A stretch of 38,255 nt of DNA, taken from positions 1 to 38,255 of the forward strand of contig JAOBWK010000077.1 in NCBI GenBank assembly GCA_025463305.1. Reading direction: 5' to 3'. The translations under genes and the position numbers were made by a program. The DNA is from Ilumatobacteraceae bacterium (GTDB lineage Bacteria; Actinomycetota; Acidimicrobiia; Acidimicrobiales; Ilumatobacteraceae). Under the pieces are notes generated by a model. That model was not told the origin of the DNA and ran no database searches. It worked only from the letters and a program-made list of their open reading frames with translations. Shown in pieces: positions 34,870 to 38,255 of this stretch (position 1 is the first letter of the stretch; each line of letters opens with the position of its first letter).

Positions 34870-36039
34870 CTAATTCAGGCGTTCGATGATCGTTGCATTG
34901 GCGAGGCCGCCGCCCTCGCACATCACCTGCATGCCGAACCGGCCGCCGGTGCGCTCAAGCTCATTCAGCAACGTCGCCATTAACCTCGTGCCCGAACAGC
35001 CCGTCGGGTGGCCCAATGCGATCGCGCCGCCGTTGACGTTGACCTTGCTCATGTCCGCGCCGGTCTCCTTCGCCCACGCGAGCACGACCGAGGCGAATGC
35101 CTCGTTGACCTCGAACAGGTCGATGTCGTCGATGCTCATCCCGGTCTTCTCGAGGATCTTCTTGGTGGCCGGGATCGGCCCCTTGAGCATCGTCACCGGG
35201 TCGGTGCCGACGACGGCGAAGGCGTGGAAGCGGGCGCGTGCCTTGAGGCCGAGCTCCTTGGCCTTCTCGGCGCTCATGATCAGCACGGCCGAGGCGCCGT
35301 CGGAGATCTGCGAGGAGTTGCCGGCGGTGATCAGACCGTCTTCCTTGAAGGCCGGCTTGAGCTTGGCCAGACCCTCGGCGGTGGTCCCGGGGCGGATGCC
35401 CTCATCAGCGGTGAGGACTTCCTTGGTGCCATCGAGGTCGTACGGCACCGGGATCAGCTCGCGCTCGAAGCGGCCCTCGTTGGTGGCCTGCTCGGCACGC
35501 TGCTGGCTCTGCGCGCCGAACGCGTCGAGGTCTTCGCGGGTGATGCCGTACTCGACGGCGATCATGTCGGCACCGATGCCCTGCGGGGGCAGACCGGTCT
35601 CGGCGTAGCGATCGACCATCTGTCGCGTGACCGGCGACCCAAGATCAAGGTTCTCGTACGGCGAGCCCATCGGAGCATTGCTCATGCTCTCCACACCGGC
35701 GGCGACGACGAGGTCGTACGCGCCGGCGATGACGCCCTGCGCGGCGAAGTGCATCGCCTGTTGACTCGACCCACACTGGCGATCCACCGTAGTGGACGGC
35801 ACCGACTCGGGCCATCCAGCGGTGAGCACCGCGTTGCGGCCGACGTTGAGCGCCTGCTGGCCGACCTGGGACACGCAGCCCATGATCACGTCATCGACCA
35901 GCGCAGGGTCGAGGTCGTTGCGCTCGACGAGCGCGTTCAGCACGTGAGCCGCGAGCGCGGCGGGGTGCCAGTCCTTGAGCTTGCCGTTGCGCCTACCGAC
36001 GGGCGTGCGAACGGCATCGACGATGACTGCTTCAATCAT
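34870..36039 (-). CDS. Thiolase (acetyl-CoA C-acyltransferase family)
   Basis: A 389-residue thiolase, full length. The nucleophile is C89 in VDRQCGSSQQA. The conserved VNGGAIALGHPTGCSGTR carries H344, the second cysteine is C374 in MCEGGG, and NEAFA is present in the third motif. The last step of beta-oxidation (cleaving 3-ketoacyl-CoA with CoA) fits better than acetoacetyl-CoA synthesis, because of the lipid and steroid catabolism genes in the window, but both are possible. Start ATG 36039 follows GGAGAG. The codon use is high-GC and host-like, in contrast to its neighbours on both sides, so it may be an original chromosomal gene flanked by acquired pieces. Confidence 0.93.
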   Translation of the reverse strand: MIEAVIVDAVRTPVGRRNGKLKDWHPAALAAHVLNALVERNDLDPALVDDVIMGCVSQVGQQALNVGRNAVLTAGWPESVPSTTVDRQCGSSQQAMHFAAQGVIAGAYDLVVAAGVESMSNAPMGSPYENLDLGSPVTRQMVDRYAETGLPPQGIGADMIAVEYGITREDLDAFGAQSQQRAEQATNEGRFERELIPVPYDLDGTKEVLTADEGIRPGTTAEGLAKLKPAFKEDGLITAGNSSQISDGASAVLIMSAEKAKELGLKARARFHAFAVVGTDPVTMLKGPIPATKKILEKTGMSIDDIDLFEVNEAFASVVLAWAKETGADMSKVNVNGGAIALGHPTGCSGTRLMATLLNELERTGGRFGMQVMCEGGGLANATIIERLN

Positions 36040-36207
36040 GTTCTCTCTCCAACGTGTTGATGGGGTTGACTCCGAGGTCAATCGGCTCGGGGCAATATGT
36101 GCGCAACAACGGGCCGAGCACCGATGACAGCGGCAACGGAAATCGACGTGCGGCCCAACCACGCGTACGCGACGGACGTCCGAATGCCTGATCGAAGGAG
36201 GGCACCA

Positions 36208-37302
36208 TCACTCGAGCCAACGGCCAGACGTCAAGGCATCGCAAAAGGTGCGAGTCGCAGCCTCCAGATCAATTTGCTGACATGCGAGCCACTCGTCCGA
36301 GAAGTAAGTGTTCGCGTACCTCTCACCGGAGTCGCACAACAGCGTGACGATCGAACCCGGTTGATCCGCCCAACGCATCTCGCACGCAAGACGAAGCGCG
36401 CCCCACATGTTGGCTCCCGTTGAGGCTCCCACGCGACGACCGAGCAACGATTCGAGCACCCGTGCCGCAGCGATCGACGCGCTGTCGGACACCGCGATCA
36501 TCCGGTCGACGACATCACCGATGAAACTCGGTTCGACTCGTTGCCGGCCAATTCCTTCGATTCGAGAGCTGCGATCCGTGCAGATGGTCGAATCGCGTTC
36601 GATCCACCCTGGAAAGAATGCAGAACCTTCTGGATCGACGACTGCGAGACACGAGGCGTGGCGCCGATATCTGAGAAACCTGCCGATTGTTGCGCTCGTC
36701 CCGCCGGTTCCGGCGCCCACCACGATCCAGGTAGGGATCGGATAGCGCTCAAACGACAGTTGGTCGAATATGGACTCCGCAATGTTGTTGTTTCCACGCC
36801 AGTCCGTTGCCCTTTCTGCGTAGGTGAACTGGTCCATGTAGTGACCGTCGGACTCGTGAGCCAGCCGGGCTGCTTCGGCGTACACGGTGGACGGGTCATC
36901 GACAAAGTGCAATCGGGCGCCCTCACGCTCAATCAAGGCGACCTTCTCCAGGGTCAAGGTCCTCGGGACGACCGCGACAAACGGCAGGCCGAGCAAACGA
37001 GCGAAGTACGCCTCACTGATGGCAGTCGAACCCGACGAGGCCTCAATGACTGTGGTTCCCTCATGAATCCAGCCATTACACAGCGCGTACAAGAACAGAG
37101 AGCGAGCAAGCCGGTGCTTGAGCGATCCCGTCGGATGCGTCGATTCGTCCTTGAGGAATAGCTCGACGTTCCAAGCCTCAGGCAACGGAAACGAGATCAG
37201 GTGCGTATCAGCAGATCGATTGGCCTCCGACTCGATTCGGCGGACTGCCTCTTCCACCCAGGCGCGATCCGCACGGCAACTTCGGTCGACATCGTCCGTC
37301 AC
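36208..37302 (-). CDS. PLP-dependent cysteine-synthase-family protein, Cds1-like (cysteine desulfhydrase type)
   Basis: A 364-residue fold-type II PLP enzyme. The internal-aldimine lysine is K62 in [19 protein letters not shown], with [19 protein letters not shown] forming the substrate/PLP contact and [19 protein letters not shown] the phosphate-binding glycine loop. The [15 protein letters not shown] sequence and length resemble mycobacterial Cds1, which releases sulfide from cysteine, more than CysK or CysM. Cystathionine beta-synthase-like activity cannot be excluded. It starts at GTG 37302; GGAG lies about 11 bp upstream, a rather long spacing. Codon use is lower GC than in the left part of the window. 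Confidence 0.85.
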   Translation of the reverse strand: MTDDVDRSCRADRAWVEEAVRRIESEANRSADTHLISFPLPEAWNVELFLKDESTHPTGSLKHRLARSLFLYALCNGWIHEGTTVIEASSGSTAISEAYFARLLGLPFVAVVPRTLTLEKVALIEREGARLHFVDDPSTVYAEAARLAHESDGHYMDQFTYAERATDWRGNNNIAESIFDQLSFERYPIPTWIVVGAGTGGTSATIGRFLRYRRHASCLAVVDPEGSAFFPGWIERDSTICTDRSSRIEGIGRQRVEPSFIGDVVDRMIAVSDSASIAAARVLESLLGRRVGASTGANMWGALRLACEMRWADQPGSIVTLLCDSGERYANTYFSDEWLACQQIDLEAATRTFCDALTSGRWLE

Positions 37303-37660
37303 TGTGAGCCACTCTCCACTGAATCGCGTTCTCTAACCATCACACGATGACGGTTCACCACCGGCGCCCAAGTGTGCGGTCCGGCGCGTCTCCGAGCCTT
37401 GCACATTGGATTCTAGAGGGGCAACTTTGGATCCGATATCCACCGCACTCAACCCGGGAGCGTGCTTCGGGCAACCGGAGTCTGGGATGTAGCTATGTCT
37501 CAATCAGATCCAACTTGGTCATAGTGCACACCCTCAGCGAGGCACCCGTTGCCCCCGACGAGGAGATTGCCCGCGCGCCGGAGTGACGTCGGGCTCGCCG
37601 AATGTTGAGGATTCATTTCACCCGTGATTGGATCCGATCTGAGCGGTTAGGTTCCGTTGA
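37303..37660. other. Divergent intergenic region
   Basis: 358 bp between the Cds1-like gene (leftward) and the interrupted hydrolase (rightward), so it must hold promoters for both. A 79-codon open frame at 37347-37586 has no coding character or recognisable motif and is not accepted. No convincing operator or hairpin seen. Confidence 0.5.
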
Positions 37661-38130
37661 ATGGCCCGAGAGATGACGTTCAACACCTGGCGGGCGGGGT
37701 CGCACGTTCACTTCATCGACGGATGGCGAATCGCAGTACATGACATCCGTGCACGCGTCGCGAGCCCCGACAGCGCCGTTGTTTACGTTCATGGATACCC
37801 GACGTCATCGATGGACGCTGTGCATCTCGTCGATCGTCTCAAAGGTGAGGCTCGCGTGGTTACTCTGGACTTGCCTGGTTTCGGCGCGTCCGAGAAGCGG
37901 CGCGACCACACGTATTCAGTCGATCGCGCAGCAGACGCCGTCGAAGGCGTCCTCAACGCCTTGTCGGTCACCTCCGCTGTGCTCGTTGCACACGACTACG
38001 GAGTTACGGTCACGCTGGAACTCGTCGCACGCCAGATTGACCGTCGTGCACACAGCGCGACAATCACGGGGGTCGTCTGGTGCAACGGCGATCTGTGGCC
38101 GGGGTCCGACGTATTGACGTACGAGACAAC
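37661..38130 (+). pseudogene. Alpha/beta hydrolase (dehalogenase/epoxide-hydrolase type) interrupted by an IS element
   Basis: The first 156 codons read as an alpha/beta hydrolase: oxyanion VYVHGYPTS (42-50), strand LDLPGFGASEK, and the nucleophile elbow VAHDYG with Asp at 112, the arrangement of haloalkane dehalogenases and epoxide hydrolases rather than a serine esterase. The frame runs on past 38131, but there the residues stop resembling a hydrolase and the DNA becomes the left end of an IS3-type element. The cap domain, acid and histidine (normally another 130 residues) are lost or lie beyond the insertion. Confidence 0.75.
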
Positions 38131-38255
38131 TGAATCGGCCTGGGATCCGCGGAGTCTCCTTACCTTGGAAACGAGGATGGATTCATGGCAACCAGTGGTG
38201 CGCGGCGGAGCCCGCAGAAGTATCCGGTCGAGCTGCGTGAGCGGGCGGTGCGGAT
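38131..38255 (+). mobile_element. Left end of an IS3-family insertion sequence (runs off the right edge)
   Basis: The terminal sequence begins TGAATCGGCCTGGGATC, matching the TGAACCG-CCC-GG type of terminal inverted repeat seen in actinobacterial IS3 members. It is followed after 54 bp by a transposase OrfA start. The insertion point lies in codon 157 of the hydrolase. The exact first base could shift by one or two, since the right end and the target duplication are outside the window. Confidence 0.7.
38185..38255 (+). CDS. IS3-family transposase OrfA, first 23 residues
   Basis: Reads MATSGARRSPQKYPVELRE then RAVR at the window edge. The KYPxELRERAVR opening is the start of the helix-turn-helix of IS3-type OrfA (DNA-binding) proteins. 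GAGG stands 8 bp before the ATG. The rest of OrfA, OrfB and the frameshift site are outside the window. Confidence 0.8.
   Translation, partial: MATSGARRSPQKYPVELRERAVR

Noticed and set aside
37347..37586. 79-codon open frame between the Cds1-like gene and the hydrolase
   Set aside because: No ribosome site, no motif, mixed codon use; fits non-coding DNA.

Overview
The window comes from a high-GC actinobacterial chromosome. Nearly all codons in positions 1-29330 end in G or C, there are PadR, TetR and LAL-type LuxR regulators, a DUF222/HNH (13E12-like) protein, F420-type PPOX and CaiB/BaiF proteins, and secosteroid-type meta-cleavage genes. An Acidimicrobiia-like (Ilumatobacter-type) or related soil/water actinobacterium fits best, but this is an inference from gene content. 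No rRNA or intact tRNA gene is present to settle it.

Layout. 1-4518: a cytochrome P450 cut by the window edge, translationally coupled behind its TetR regulator with a 22-bp operator; a PPOX protein and a SnoaL-like protein; a hypothetical protein; and an ACMSD-type amidohydrolase. 4624-8145: a PadR-ABC ATPase-FtsX permease operon with overlapping stops and starts and a palindrome at its front. 8188-11440: an AraC-type regulator, a VOC protein and a short UvrA-like ATPase. 11727-14480: a large LAL/LuxR regulator. 14510-18180 (minus): a tandem CaiB/BaiF CoA-transferase fusion with an EthD-like partner, and endonuclease III. 18220-20431: a divergent MFS exporter/TetR pair with shared operators. 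20526-22042: a VOC gene remnant, a strong hairpin and a DUF222-HNH protein. 22237-25138: a tightly overlapping meta-cleavage operon (HsaD-, HsaA- and HsaC-like). 25195-26366: an ArsR/arsenate-reductase fusion plus a VOC protein behind an ArsR-type operator. 26395-28998: a Baeyer-Villiger-type monooxygenase fused to an HSL-family esterase.

From about 29390 the character changes. A degenerate tRNA-Leu(UAA)-like sequence (minus strand) marks the edge of a region of visibly lower GC and different codon use. This region holds a two-gene module in which a phosphoribosyltransferase-domain protein overlaps a protein with a C-terminal nitrilase domain. Both carry long regions I cannot assign. It also holds a broken FtsX permease, a TauE/SafE permease, a thiolase (more host-like in composition), a Cds1-like PLP enzyme, and an alpha/beta hydrolase interrupted by the left end of an IS3-type element at the window's right edge. 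This looks like an accessory island. The PRTase/nitrilase pair is the best candidate here for an undescribed system.

Functionally, the left 29 kb is mostly catabolism and small-molecule handling: P450, amidohydrolase, CoA transferase, secosteroid ring cleavage, BVMO plus esterase, and thiolase further right. Each block sits next to its own one-component regulator and exporter.
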